The translations under genes were made by a program, and so were the position numbers. Below, in pieces: positions 8,075 through 15,451 of a stretch of 64,000 nt of DNA. The first letter of the stretch is position 1, and the number at the start of each line of letters is the position of its first letter. Origin of the DNA: an uncultured Clostridia bacterium (GTDB lineage: Bacteria; Bacillota; Clostridia; Oscillospirales; Acutalibacteraceae); assembly GCA_937884975.1 (NCBI GenBank), contig CAKZZS010000087.1:11551-75550 (forward strand). Direction: 5' to 3'. The notes under the pieces were generated by a model. It was not told where the DNA came from. It saw only the letters and a program-made list of their open reading frames with translations, and ran no database searches.

Positions 8075-8395
8075 ATGAAGTGGGTTTATCTTGCCATGGC
8101 AGGGATTTTAGAAATCACATGGGCTGTTGCTATGAAAAAGTCCGATGGCTTTACGGTCATCGTTCCGTCAATCATTACAGGTGTGGGGTATATTGCAAGT
8201 GCGGTTTTTCTTTCACTTGCACTGAAACAGCTGCCGTTAGGAACGGCTTATGCAATATGGACAGGAATGGGCATTGTCGGTACAGCAGTATTAGGTGTTC
8301 TTGTTTTTCACGAAAAACTATCGACTCCGCAGGTTATTTGTGTTATTCTAATTGTAATAGGCATAATTGGACTAAAACTATTATCAAAAGAATAA
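8075..8395 (+). CDS. sugE: SMR-family guanidinium exporter (Gdx/SugE type)
   Basis: Small multidrug resistance protein, 106 aa, four membrane helices; works as a dual-topology dimer and exchanges substrate for protons. The first helix carries the essential Glu13 within LEITWAVAMK: Glu13, Trp16 and the following Lys are at the same positions as in Gdx proteins, and KQLPLGTAYAIWTGMG matches the SugE/Gdx subtype rather than EmrE. Gdx proteins export guanidinium. The ATG at 8075 has GGAGG at 8064-8068. It sits behind a strong promoter and a structured, terminator-ending leader that would fit guanidine control. Confidence 0.93.
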   Translation: MKWVYLAMAGILEITWAVAMKKSDGFTVIVPSIITGVGYIASAVFLSLALKQLPLGTAYAIWTGMGIVGTAVLGVLVFHEKLSTPQVICVILIVIGIIGLKLLSKE

Positions 8396-8441
8396 TGCAG
8401 TAAGAAAAAACAGACAGATTCTGATTTACAGAGGGATTATA

Positions 8442-8612
8442 ATGATAAAATTATTAGGACAGGGAAATGATTTATATACCGAAGATGGAAAAATTACAAA
8501 AACAGGTTATCTTGTCCTGCTTGCCTCTTCTGTTTTCGGTTTATTATGTTTCTTTATGGGACAGTCTTTTTACAAAAAGGCATTGAAAAAAGAGCATCCG
8601 GACAAAGCTTGA
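8442..8612 (+). CDS. Small single-span membrane protein
   Basis: 56-aa open frame starting at ATG 8442 (GAGGGA ribosome binding site at 8431-8436) and ending TGA at 8610. Residues about 22-42 (GYLVLLASSVFGLLCFFMG) form one transmembrane helix, with a basic C-terminus (KKALKKEHPDK). It lies 46 nt after the Gdx gene and probably shares its transcript. Family not recognised. Supported by a start, a ribosome binding site and clear membrane-type composition. Confidence 0.6.
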   Translation: MIKLLGQGNDLYTEDGKITKTGYLVLLASSVFGLLCFFMGQSFYKKALKKEHPDKA

Positions 8613-8647
8613 TTTGTCAGAAATGTAATTGTTTTACGAGGAAGAAA

Positions 8648-9055
8648 ATGAAACTTAAAGAGGGAATCGGCTGGAAAGCCGCATATAACGAAGAAAAGAA
8701 TATTTACGGCGCCGAGGTTGTATTTCAGGGCTCGTGGGATTTGTTCGAGATATCCGCAGATATTTTTAACAAGCTGAAAAGCAATATGGAAAGCGGTAAA
8801 GCCGAAGAAATGATAAAGACGGGCAGGCGTCTTTATTCACATGTGAACGACCAATGTTCACCGCCTTATACAGTCATTCTTGACGAGGATTATGCCGATT
8901 ATTGCCCGTGGATGGCGGACAGCAAACCGATAGGCAAAAAGTGGAGCAAGGAACTGACCGACGCCGCAGTTGAACTGCTCGACTCCCAAAAAGAAAACCG
9001 CAAAAAAGGAAGACGAAAAAGCAAAAAAACCGACTCTAAACAGGAAATAGAATAA
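8648..9055 (+). CDS. Conserved-looking hypothetical protein
   Basis: 135 aa from ATG 8648 with GAGG just upstream. Soluble; N-terminal MKLKEGIGWKAAYNEEKNIY, then an alternating segment; the last 25 residues are very Lys/Arg-rich (KENRKKGRRKSKKTDSK). I do not recognise a domain. It follows the small membrane protein gene by 35 nt and ends at a bidirectional terminator. A longer in-frame start at 8546 is less likely because it overlaps the small gene and has no ribosome binding site. Confidence 0.7.
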   Translation: MKLKEGIGWKAAYNEEKNIYGAEVVFQGSWDLFEISADIFNKLKSNMESGKAEEMIKTGRRLYSHVNDQCSPPYTVILDEDYADYCPWMADSKPIGKKWSKELTDAAVELLDSQKENRKKGRRKSKKTDSKQEIE

Positions 9056-9061
9056 AATACT

Positions 9062-9086
9062 AAAGCCCCTGATTAACAGGGGCTTT
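9062..9086. terminator. Bidirectional terminator
   Basis: AAAGCCCCTG-ATTAA-CAGGGGCTTT between two converging genes. 10-bp perfect stem. Confidence 0.9.
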
Positions 9087-9091
9087 ATCTT

Positions 9092-10114
9092 TTACAGATT
9101 AAGTAATTCTTTTTTCTTTTCGTCGAATTCATCTTGAGTGATAATTCTGAGGTCAAGCAACTCTTTGTATTTTTTAACCTCTTCAATCGGATCGACTTTT
9201 TCTTCTTTTTCTGTTTTCTTCCCTATCTTTGAGAAAACACCCGATGCTTTATCACCGATGGATTTAAGGCCGCTTGAAATTTTTTCTTTTATTTCATCAG
9301 TTTTTGAGTGTTCGGATTCTATTACGATTTCACCGTTTGCCATTTTCTCCATTGTCTCTATGTCTGCTTGCAATTCTTCATCACTGTAATCAAATGTTGA
9401 TTTATCAAATGCTTCATAAAGTCTTTTAGCCATAGGCATCATAGAGGCAAAGTTTAACGAGCCTGAAATGACACCGCCTATAATCGGAACTGCCTTTGAA
9501 ACACCCTGCGCGACAGTTGTTTTAGTAACTTTTACTCCTACCGCTTTACCAATTTGTTTAACTATGGGATACCAAAAGGTTTTTGTTAATGCTTTTTGAG
9601 GAAGTTTCTTGAGTGTTGTTTTGGCAATTTGAGTTGAGAGAACTCTAACACCCGAAACAGCACCTGATACACCGAACATAACACCGCAGTACATTATGAG
9701 TTGAGATTTGATTCTTTCATCATCAACCTGTCCATCAACCCATAAATCCTGTGCTCCGAACAGATATGATAATTCTTGAGCCAGACGAAGTGCCATACCA
9801 AAGAATTGAGCCACATCGGCAGGAATTGTTGCTGCCATAGCTAGTCCACCGGGGATTCCGGCTACAAATGAAGCAATTGAAGATTCGCTGGTTCTTTTAA
9901 TAATCAGTTTATTGGCAATTGTTTCAATTTCTTCTTGAGAGATACCGGCTGTAACCGGACCAAAGTCAACAACATCCTGAATGTTCTTTCCGGATGATGC
10001 AAAGGTTTCTGCGAGAAACTCATTTCTATTAACCTTTACAAGCGGAAGTTTTACCGCAGAAGATATAATATCTTCAAGCAGAATATCTTTAGACAATTCT
10101 TTTGTGTTATCCAT
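9092..10114 (-). CDS. EcsC-family protein with C-terminal SHOCT domain
   Basis: 340 aa. Central hydrophobic block (about residues 80-230) with ASFVAGIPGGLAMAATIPADVAQFFGMALR and further small-residue-rich helices is typical of EcsC-like proteins, which associate with membranes. The last about 32 residues (DPIEEVKKYKELLDLRIITQDEFDEKKKELL) are a SHOCT oligomerisation domain. Between them is an acidic/Lys-rich linker. The ribosome binding site AAAGGA precedes the start. Function unknown; many such proteins pair with stress or surface-related genes. Monocistronic, with its own terminator. Confidence 0.82.
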   Translation of the reverse strand: MDNTKELSKDILLEDIISSAVKLPLVKVNRNEFLAETFASSGKNIQDVVDFGPVTAGISQEEIETIANKLIIKRTSESSIASFVAGIPGGLAMAATIPADVAQFFGMALRLAQELSYLFGAQDLWVDGQVDDERIKSQLIMYCGVMFGVSGAVSGVRVLSTQIAKTTLKKLPQKALTKTFWYPIVKQIGKAVGVKVTKTTVAQGVSKAVPIIGGVISGSLNFASMMPMAKRLYEAFDKSTFDYSDEELQADIETMEKMANGEIVIESEHSKTDEIKEKISSGLKSIGDKASGVFSKIGKKTEKEEKVDPIEEVKKYKELLDLRIITQDEFDEKKKELLNL

Positions 10115-10211
10115 TTTATCAATCCTTTCGAGAATAGTATTGCACTATAATATCTGTATTTTTTGCGAATTAGTAATAACAAAATTATTATATACTGCCA
10201 AATCAATGTGG

Positions 10212-10577
10212 TCAATTAGAGTATTCCTTAATCGCTTCGCTTATAAACTCAGCTGTGCCGTCGGCATGCTTGTCAATATTATTCTTGAATCTTTCGTCGT
10301 TCACATACATCTGCCCGAGACCTGAAAGGATTTCATCGGTGCAGGTGTAATAGTTCTCGGTGATATAATCCTGTAGCTTTTTGACAAGCGCCTTCGCTTC
10401 AGCCGAATCGGACGAAAAGCCGTTCTTCATACAATCGGCAAACTCACCTAAAATATCGTCAAGACCTGCATTAATTTCACCGAATTTCTCTTTGGAATAA
10501 CCCTTGACCTTTTCGGCATATTCGCTATACGCCTCGGTCTTTCCCCATTTTTCTTTTACTTCTTTTTCAATATTCAT
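10212..10577 (-). CDS. Stand-alone TipAS domain protein
   Basis: 121 aa matching the TipAS antibiotic-recognition domain, the ligand-binding half of MerR-type TipA regulators. Signs are EVKEKWGKTEAYSEYAEKVKGYSKE at the N-terminus and the helical globin-like pattern ending in FIDKHADGTAEFISEAI-like phrasing (here NIDKHADGTAEFISEAIKEY). No MerR DNA-binding domain is present: the gene starts just before the TipAS core with a proper ribosome binding site (AAGGTGAG), and upstream is a different gene. In TipA, a truncated TipAS form sequesters thiopeptides; whether this one does is an inference. Second gene after an alpha/beta hydrolase (13 nt gap), probably one operon. Confidence 0.85.
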   Translation of the reverse strand: MNIEKEVKEKWGKTEAYSEYAEKVKGYSKEKFGEINAGLDDILGEFADCMKNGFSSDSAEAKALVKKLQDYITENYYTCTDEILSGLGQMYVNDERFKNNIDKHADGTAEFISEAIKEYSN

Positions 10578-10590
10578 AAGCTCACCTTTT

Positions 10591-11319
10591 TTATTTATTA
10601 ATTACCTTCAGAATTGTATCAACTGTTATTTTCCACTGCTCCTTGGCGGTAATTGTTGCGCTTCCGTCGCCGTCCTGCGCGCCGTATGAGCCGAACTGTG
10701 CGTGATTTCCTCCGTGGATTACCGTTTCAGAATAATCGGACGGAACGAGCGCAAAGCTGTCTTCAAGCTTTTCACGGTTGAGAACCTCATCATTTTCACC
10801 GAAGATAAATACCACGGGGAACGAGGCATTTGTCAGGTCCGCTGTCGGATAAGCCGCAAGCAGAAATAACCCTGAATAATCTTCAATATGCTCTGCCGAA
10901 TAATTTGCTATCATCGCGCCTCCGAGAGAATGTCCCGCAAGATAGTAATGAGTGTAACTGTATTCATCACAGATGCCGTCTGCCTTTGACAAACCGAGAA
11001 AAGCAAGTTTCATTGGCATACGAATCAAAAAGCAGTCAATGCCTTGATTTGCAAGTGAATTGAGAATCGGTGCATAAGCCGTTTCCTCAACCTTTGCTCC
11101 GGGATAGAAAATCAGCGCATTTTCAGTTCCCGGACCGTCAAAGAAGTAACCGTCTTTAATTTGTATTACATCAACATCAGCATCAGCATCAGCATTGTCG
11201 GTCATGTATTCGTCAATGTCAACTGCGCGGTAATAATCATTTGCATAAAGTGCCACCGCCATTATCAAAACGGTACATAAAACCATAAGCACTAAAATTG
11301 CCTTAGCCCATTTCTTCAT
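10591..11319 (-). CDS. Membrane-anchored alpha/beta hydrolase
   Basis: 242 aa. N-terminal anchor/signal (AKAILVLMVLCTVLIMAVALYA), then an alpha/beta hydrolase fold with nucleophile motif GHSLGG at 129-134 (Ser131), a late Asp in FIFGENDEVLNRE and His in IHGGNHAQFGSYG, completing a triad. Resembles the small PF12695-type hydrolases (YdeN/dienelactone-like). Faces outside the cell. An Ala-Asp repeat around 43-50 is encoded by a (GCT GAT)-like microsatellite (11178-11195). Start ATG 11319 is chosen for spacing to AAGGA. Co-directional with the TipAS gene. Confidence 0.85.
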   Translation of the reverse strand: MKKWAKAILVLMVLCTVLIMAVALYANDYYRAVDIDEYMTDNADADADVDVIQIKDGYFFDGPGTENALIFYPGAKVEETAYAPILNSLANQGIDCFLIRMPMKLAFLGLSKADGICDEYSYTHYYLAGHSLGGAMIANYSAEHIEDYSGLFLLAAYPTADLTNASFPVVFIFGENDEVLNREKLEDSFALVPSDYSETVIHGGNHAQFGSYGAQDGDGSATITAKEQWKITVDTILKVINK

Positions 11320-11475
11320 ATTCATCCTTCTTTCTTTCGGTATTATACTATATTCAGACAGATTATTAAAGTGCAAGTTTTCATCAGTACCGAGTGTAAT
11401 ATTATTATTTCAAGCCTTACGGCGCAACTAATAACAAACTTTAAAACCGCACTTTGTCAGAATAATGAATAAAAA

Positions 11476-11502
11476 TGCAACATTTTTCGGCTTTTATCCG
11501 TC
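11476..11502 (+). promoter_or_regulatory. ECF-type promoter of the sigma operon
   Basis: TGCAAC (11476-11481), a 17-nt spacer and CGTC (11499-11502) match the AAC...CGTC pattern of ECF sigma promoters. It lies 35 nt before the sigma gene, so autoregulation is likely. Confidence 0.55.
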
Positions 11503-11536
11503 ATATAAGTAGACGCGTCAAAGAGGAGGGCATCCA

Positions 11537-12010
11537 TTGGAAAAGGAAGTATTTACAAAAATATACACCGCACAGTTTCGGTTTGTCTGGAATATATGTC
11601 TTACACTATTGAATAATCCTGCGGATACAGAAGATGCAGTACAAGAGACCTTCCTGCGATTGCTCAAACAGGATGATGAAATCAGCTCAGCGGAACATTT
11701 GAGAGCTTGGTTAACCGTAACGGCTCGAAATGTGTGCCGTGACGAACTGCGTCGCTTCAGGCGCAAAGAGCTCCCTTTGGATTCTGCAAATGAATCCGCG
11801 GTGACGCAGCCTGAGCTTGATGAGACATTGACAGCAGTCCGAAAACTGCCTGAGAAATACCGACTTCCAATTTATCTATTCTATTATGAAGAGCTTTCAA
11901 CCGCACAAATTGCGAAGATACTAAAGCGCAGGGAATCAACAGTACGCAGTGACCTTCGCCGAGGGCGGGAGAAGCTCAAAAAAATGCTTGGAGGTAACAA
12001 AAATGAATGA
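11537..12010 (+). CDS. ECF RNA polymerase sigma factor
   Basis: 157 aa with only regions sigma2 and sigma4. Region 2 has NPADTEDAVQETFLRLLK (core-binding); region 4 has LPEKYRLPIYLFYYEELSTAQIAKILKRRESTVRSDLRRGREKLKK (helix-turn-helix). TTG start at 11537 with GAGGAGGG upstream. Overlaps the next gene by 8 bases (ATG inside its 3' end), the classical sigma/anti-sigma arrangement. The target regulon cannot be derived here beyond its own promoter. Confidence 0.95.
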   Translation: MEKEVFTKIYTAQFRFVWNICLTLLNNPADTEDAVQETFLRLLKQDDEISSAEHLRAWLTVTARNVCRDELRRFRRKELPLDSANESAVTQPELDETLTAVRKLPEKYRLPIYLFYYEELSTAQIAKILKRRESTVRSDLRRGREKLKKMLGGNKNE

Positions 12011-13118
12011 AAGAATAAAGAAAGCATACAACAGCGCTTCTCCCGACCAAACCGCGGAAGTACGCATATATGAAAAAATTGTGAGTCGCTCTGCGGCTGC
12101 AAAAACTAACTTCGGTCGCGCGGTTTCTCGCAAAAGTATTGTGGTTGCGGCGGCAGTAATATCTATTGTTGCTTTAATGATTACAACAGGTTATGCGGCT
12201 TTTAAGCATTGGACTTTGCCTGAACCGACTACCTTTGAACTTGGGGACAATGGCTATTATCAGGAAAAAGAGAGAAATGAATACAATTATTCTCAACCTG
12301 ATAATACCACAACGGCGAATAGCAACGAGGAAACGGATAACAATGTCGAAACTCTTGACGACAAGGCATTTATCCAAAAGAGCTTGGAAATTCTTAAAAA
12401 GGTCGGAATGCTTGACGTTGATCCTGACAAATTGACTGTTACCCGACAGGATAATCTCTTCTTCGGGCAGGAAGAAGCCGAGGTGTCATTTGAACAGGAC
12501 AGTATTGACACATCTGTTAAATTCAACGCCAAAACGGGCAGATTTCTCGGAATGGACGGTATTGACTGGCAGTTAGACGGAACAGCAGCATGCAATTCGG
12601 ACTCTGAAGCCGAAGCATTGGCACGTCGATTTTATGAAAATCTTCCCGTAGAGCAGGGTTATACTTTGACTCATCTGGAAAAATATGATAATCAATATTG
12701 GAGTTATGATTTTTGCCGTGAGGTAGAGCCGAGAATATATAACCAATATGAAATGGTACGAATAGCTATAAATCCCGTGTCAGGTCGCTTGACAGGATGT
12801 AATGTGTTCTATGTTCCGTTGCTCGACGACCATGAGCAAGGACAGCAGAAAATCACACAGGAGGAAGCTGACCAAATCGTTCAAAGCAAACTGAATGTAA
12901 TTGACGGTATGTCGCTTGAAAAGGCGGAAGTAGTAATCGGACTTCCGAATTGGAACTATACGGAATATCCTGCTAATTCAAATCGCCGAATTTCAAATGT
13001 AACCCGTTGGGCTTGGTCATTAACCTATGAGAAATCAAACGGCGAATTCGATGAAAAGGTAACAATACTTGTGGATTGCTACACAGGAGAAATCCTCGGA
13101 GGAGATGCAACAAAATAA
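12003..13118 (+). CDS. Membrane anti-sigma-like protein with large extracellular PepSY/YcdB-type domain
   Basis: 371 aa, overlapping the ECF sigma gene. Residues 1-44 are cytoplasmic and basic, 45-66 form one transmembrane helix (SIVVAAAVISIVALMITTGYAA), and the remaining about 300 residues are outside. The external part has repeated alpha/beta units with EALARRFYENLP..GYTLTHLEKYDNQYWSYDF and a C-terminal block ending VTILVDCYTGEILGG, resembling YcdB/PepSY-like modules. No HxxxCxxC zinc anti-sigma motif is visible in the short N-terminus, so the sigma-binding mode is uncertain. The start at 12003 has GGAGG at 11990-11994. Role as the sensor that holds the sigma factor is inferred from context. 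Confidence 0.8.
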   Translation: MNERIKKAYNSASPDQTAEVRIYEKIVSRSAAAKTNFGRAVSRKSIVVAAAVISIVALMITTGYAAFKHWTLPEPTTFELGDNGYYQEKERNEYNYSQPDNTTTANSNEETDNNVETLDDKAFIQKSLEILKKVGMLDVDPDKLTVTRQDNLFFGQEEAEVSFEQDSIDTSVKFNAKTGRFLGMDGIDWQLDGTAACNSDSEAEALARRFYENLPVEQGYTLTHLEKYDNQYWSYDFCREVEPRIYNQYEMVRIAINPVSGRLTGCNVFYVPLLDDHEQGQQKITQEEADQIVQSKLNVIDGMSLEKAEVVIGLPNWNYTEYPANSNRRISNVTRWAWSLTYEKSNGEFDEKVTILVDCYTGEILGGDATK

Positions 13119-13174
13119 TGGCTTAGACAATGACAATGGTGGGATAGTTAATAATTCAATAAACCATTAAAAAA

Positions 13175-13205
13175 CAGGCAGAGAGCATAATCTCTGTCTG
13201 TTTTT
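13175..13205 (+). terminator. Terminator of the sigma operon
   Basis: CAGGCAGAGA-GCATAA-TCTCTGTCTG followed by TTTTT; one G-U pair. Confidence 0.9.
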
Positions 13206-13210
13206 GTCCG

Positions 13211-13996
13211 TCACTCCGCCAGATATTCAAACAACTGCTTTTCAAATTCAGAGCCCCACCAATCACGGTAGCCCGCCTTTGTCGGGTGAACATTGTCGCT
13301 CATATAAAGCACCCTTTGTTCATCTGTAATATTATTAAACTCCTCATCAGTCCACAGGTCAATAACGCAAATGCCGTATTTTTCTTTCAGTTCAAGCAGA
13401 CGGCTCACCATCGCGTCATATTCTGCACTGTCATAGTGCGAACCCGTGAAAAACACAACGGGGCAGTGCCATGTGTCAGCGGCGTAATTGATAATATACT
13501 CCATAGCGCCCGTAACTGTCGAGGTGTCATATTCATCCGTTTGGCTTATTTCACCAAGCGGCTTTTTCTTTGTCGCATCGTTGGTTGAAAGCTGACAGAT
13601 GAACAAATCGTAATGAGCATCTTTGTCGAGCTTTTTCATACGGCTGACATACGAAAGCAGACCGTTGTCAACAAGAGTTGTGGAGCTGACCGCCTCTTTT
13701 GTGCATGTGCAACCGAAACGAGCCGAAAGATATTCTGCAATCGACTGTTCCTGTGAAGAATAGCCGTAAACAACAGACGAACCGAGAACGCAGATATTCT
13801 TACCTTCAAGCGGAGTGCTGCCGACAAATTCTATTTTATCAAAGTTATACTTTTCCGCATTTCCCTTATAAGAAGCAGTAACAAGATTCCTTGCCGAATG
13901 AAAAGGCCCATATCCCATAAAAACACCTATCGCAACCGTTGCCAAAAGCCCAAGCAGAACTAATATGCAAATAATAATGCAAATCGCTTTTTTCAT
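13211..13996 (-). CDS. SGNH/GDSL-family hydrolase, membrane-anchored
   Basis: 261 aa. N-terminal hydrophobic anchor (AICIIICILVLLGLLATVAIGVF). Block I GSSVVYG at 72-78 (nucleophile Ser73), block III CQLSTNDA (Asn), and block V DNVHPTKAGY with the Asp-x-x-His pair. This is the SGNH esterase/acyl-esterase fold, acting at the outer face, possibly on cell-wall or capsule acetyl groups; substrate unknown. Start ATG 13996 is preferred over the GTG two codons earlier because GGAGGG precedes it by 5 nt. Single gene. Confidence 0.9.
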   Translation of the reverse strand: MKKAICIIICILVLLGLLATVAIGVFMGYGPFHSARNLVTASYKGNAEKYNFDKIEFVGSTPLEGKNICVLGSSVVYGYSSQEQSIAEYLSARFGCTCTKEAVSSTTLVDNGLLSYVSRMKKLDKDAHYDLFICQLSTNDATKKKPLGEISQTDEYDTSTVTGAMEYIINYAADTWHCPVVFFTGSHYDSAEYDAMVSRLLELKEKYGICVIDLWTDEEFNNITDEQRVLYMSDNVHPTKAGYRDWWGSEFEKQLFEYLAE

Positions 13997-14131
13997 ATCC
14001 ACCCTCCGTTCACGGGTATTATACTACTTTTGGCGGAGAAGATAAAGAGTTATTGTTTTAAGCGATAAATGGTGATACAATAAAGCCAAGCAATTAAAGG
14101 ATTTTGACCTTGTTCTTCCTATTACTATGTT

Positions 14132-14302
14132 TTAACTGGGTGAAAAATATGCAGCACATGCAGCCATGAAAGACAAAATTCCAAAAACCAATTTAATTCC
14201 AAAATTAATCCTCTCCTTTAGGGCTTGAACATCCTTATCGGTATCGCCCTTTTGAAGAGGCTTTACTATTGAAAAAATATTAAAGAGATGGTAAAATATC
14301 AA
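14132..14302 (-). CDS. Possible small membrane protein or gene remnant
   Basis: 57-codon open frame on the minus strand: two hydrophobic stretches around KPLQKGDTDKDVQALKERINFG. The amphipathic middle and clear membrane segments look like real protein. The only available start is a TTG without a ribosome binding site, so it may be the surviving 3' end of a longer gene. It diverges from a decayed gene at 14343. The rest of 13997-14342 shows no other feature. Confidence 0.3.
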   Translation of the reverse strand: MIFYHLFNIFSIVKPLQKGDTDKDVQALKERINFGIKLVFGILSFMAACAAYFSPS

Positions 14303-14342
14303 CGAAAGCGTAAGCCGTTAAAATGCCGAAGGAGGAAGCTCT

Positions 14343-14821
14343 ATGGACGATATTATGCACACTCTTTTAGGTGAAACCGAAAAGCAGTTTCTTAACGGTG
14401 AAATAAAGCAGGAGGATTATATTTCCCGACGGGAAGAAATTCTGAAAAAGGGCTATAAGGCAGGTATAATCCGCAATATGCGTTTAACGGGGATGAGGTT
14501 GACGAATATGAGGATGAGGTCGAGTCGGATTATATTGACAAAACAAAGACAGATTAGGAGCTTATAGACGACACAAACGGATTTCTTTTAAAAATTCGTT
14601 CCGACGGTATTGCCTCAGTTGTTCTTGCGTTTATTTTGCCGATTATCGCAATGACAGTTGCATTCAGGGGTATTGCCCGTTCCGTTAAGTTCTTCAGTGA
14701 TGAAACGGCGAAAGCTGCGGCGAAAAAATACAGGCGAATTTGCATTGCAGGCTTTATAATCGCATTTGTGATTTTTATTTTGAGAATGCTTTGGCTGCAT
14801 AATCCGATTTTTTTAAAATAA
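14343..14821 (+). pseudogene. Frameshifted small membrane protein gene
   Basis: Starts well (ATG 14343 behind GGAGGA; HTLLGETEKQFLNGEIKQED). At about 14465 the sensible reading moves to another frame (YNPQYAFNGDEVDEYEDEV, acidic), then meets an in-frame TAG at about 14555. After it the same frame continues as NGFLLKIRSDGIASVVLAFI and two membrane helices to TAA at 14821. No ribosome binding site or start exists for the second part. The simplest reading is one gene of about 155 codons broken by a frameshift and a nonsense codon. A sequencing error could explain one lesion but hardly both. Confidence 0.55.
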
Positions 14822-14862
14822 AATTCGGGTAAACAGTCAACTAAAATAAAGGAGTTGATATC

Positions 14863-15264
14863 TTGTCACAGGAAAAATTAAATCCGTTGGTCTTGTTTCA
14901 GCAGTCGGAGGTTGACGCGGTGCTTATGTATCAGAAGCTTTCCGAAATTGCGAAGGACGAACAGTTAAAGGAAACCTTCAAAAAAGCCGCGGCGGATGAG
15001 GGCAGACACGCCGCAATTCTTCGTTCCTTTACGGGAGAAGCATTAAAACCGAAACCGACGCTTGCCTTTGCCGTTTCTTCAATGGCAAGGGTTACGGGCA
15101 TAAGATTTATTTTAAAATTTATCTCCGAGTTTGAATACGCCGCAGGAAAAAAGTATTTGCCTTTCGTTAAGGATTATCCCGAAATAGCAGGAATAATCAA
15201 GGATGAAGGCGTCCACGGCGATATAATGAACAGAGAATATTTGAGGTTGAGGAAGAAAAAATAG
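14863..15264 (+). CDS. Rubrerythrin-like ferritin-fold protein
   Basis: 133 aa four-helix-bundle diiron protein without the rubredoxin domain. Ligand-type residues: Glu16 in QQSEVDAVLMYQKL, E46-x-x-H49 in DEGRHAAIL, Glu in ISEFEYAAGKKY, and DEGVHGD. In anaerobes such proteins reduce peroxide or store iron. TTG start at 14863 after AAAGGAG. Usual rubrerythrins are about 190 aa; this short form matches the stand-alone 'ferritin-like domain' group. Ends at a good terminator. Confidence 0.85.
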   Translation: MSQEKLNPLVLFQQSEVDAVLMYQKLSEIAKDEQLKETFKKAAADEGRHAAILRSFTGEALKPKPTLAFAVSSMARVTGIRFILKFISEFEYAAGKKYLPFVKDYPEIAGIIKDEGVHGDIMNREYLRLRKKK

Positions 15265-15289
15265 TCCGCCTTGAACAATTGACAGCAAT

Positions 15290-15312
15290 AACTCCCCTTT
15301 AGGGGAGTTTTT
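15290..15312 (+). terminator. Terminator after rubrerythrin-like gene
   Basis: AACTCCCCT-TT-AGGGGAGTT followed by a T run. Confidence 0.9.
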
Positions 15313-15372
15313 GCTGTAAAAAAAAATTAAAAAAATATTTAAAAATACAGGAAATTTTTAACATATAATTCA

Positions 15373-15401
15373 TTGACAACAGTGAAATACTGTGATATAA
15401 C
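15373..15401 (+). promoter_or_regulatory. Promoter of the transglutaminase operon
   Basis: TTGACA (15373-15378), 17-nt spacer, TATAAC (15396-15401). About 50 nt before the ATG. Confidence 0.8.
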
Positions 15402-15451
15402 TGGATACGGACTGTAATAGTTCATTTAATACACTTAAGGAGCGAATACCC

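Noticed and set aside
11170..11200. CATCAG-type microsatellite as phase-variation switch
   Set aside because: Repeat unit is a multiple of three in frame, so length change would not switch the frame.
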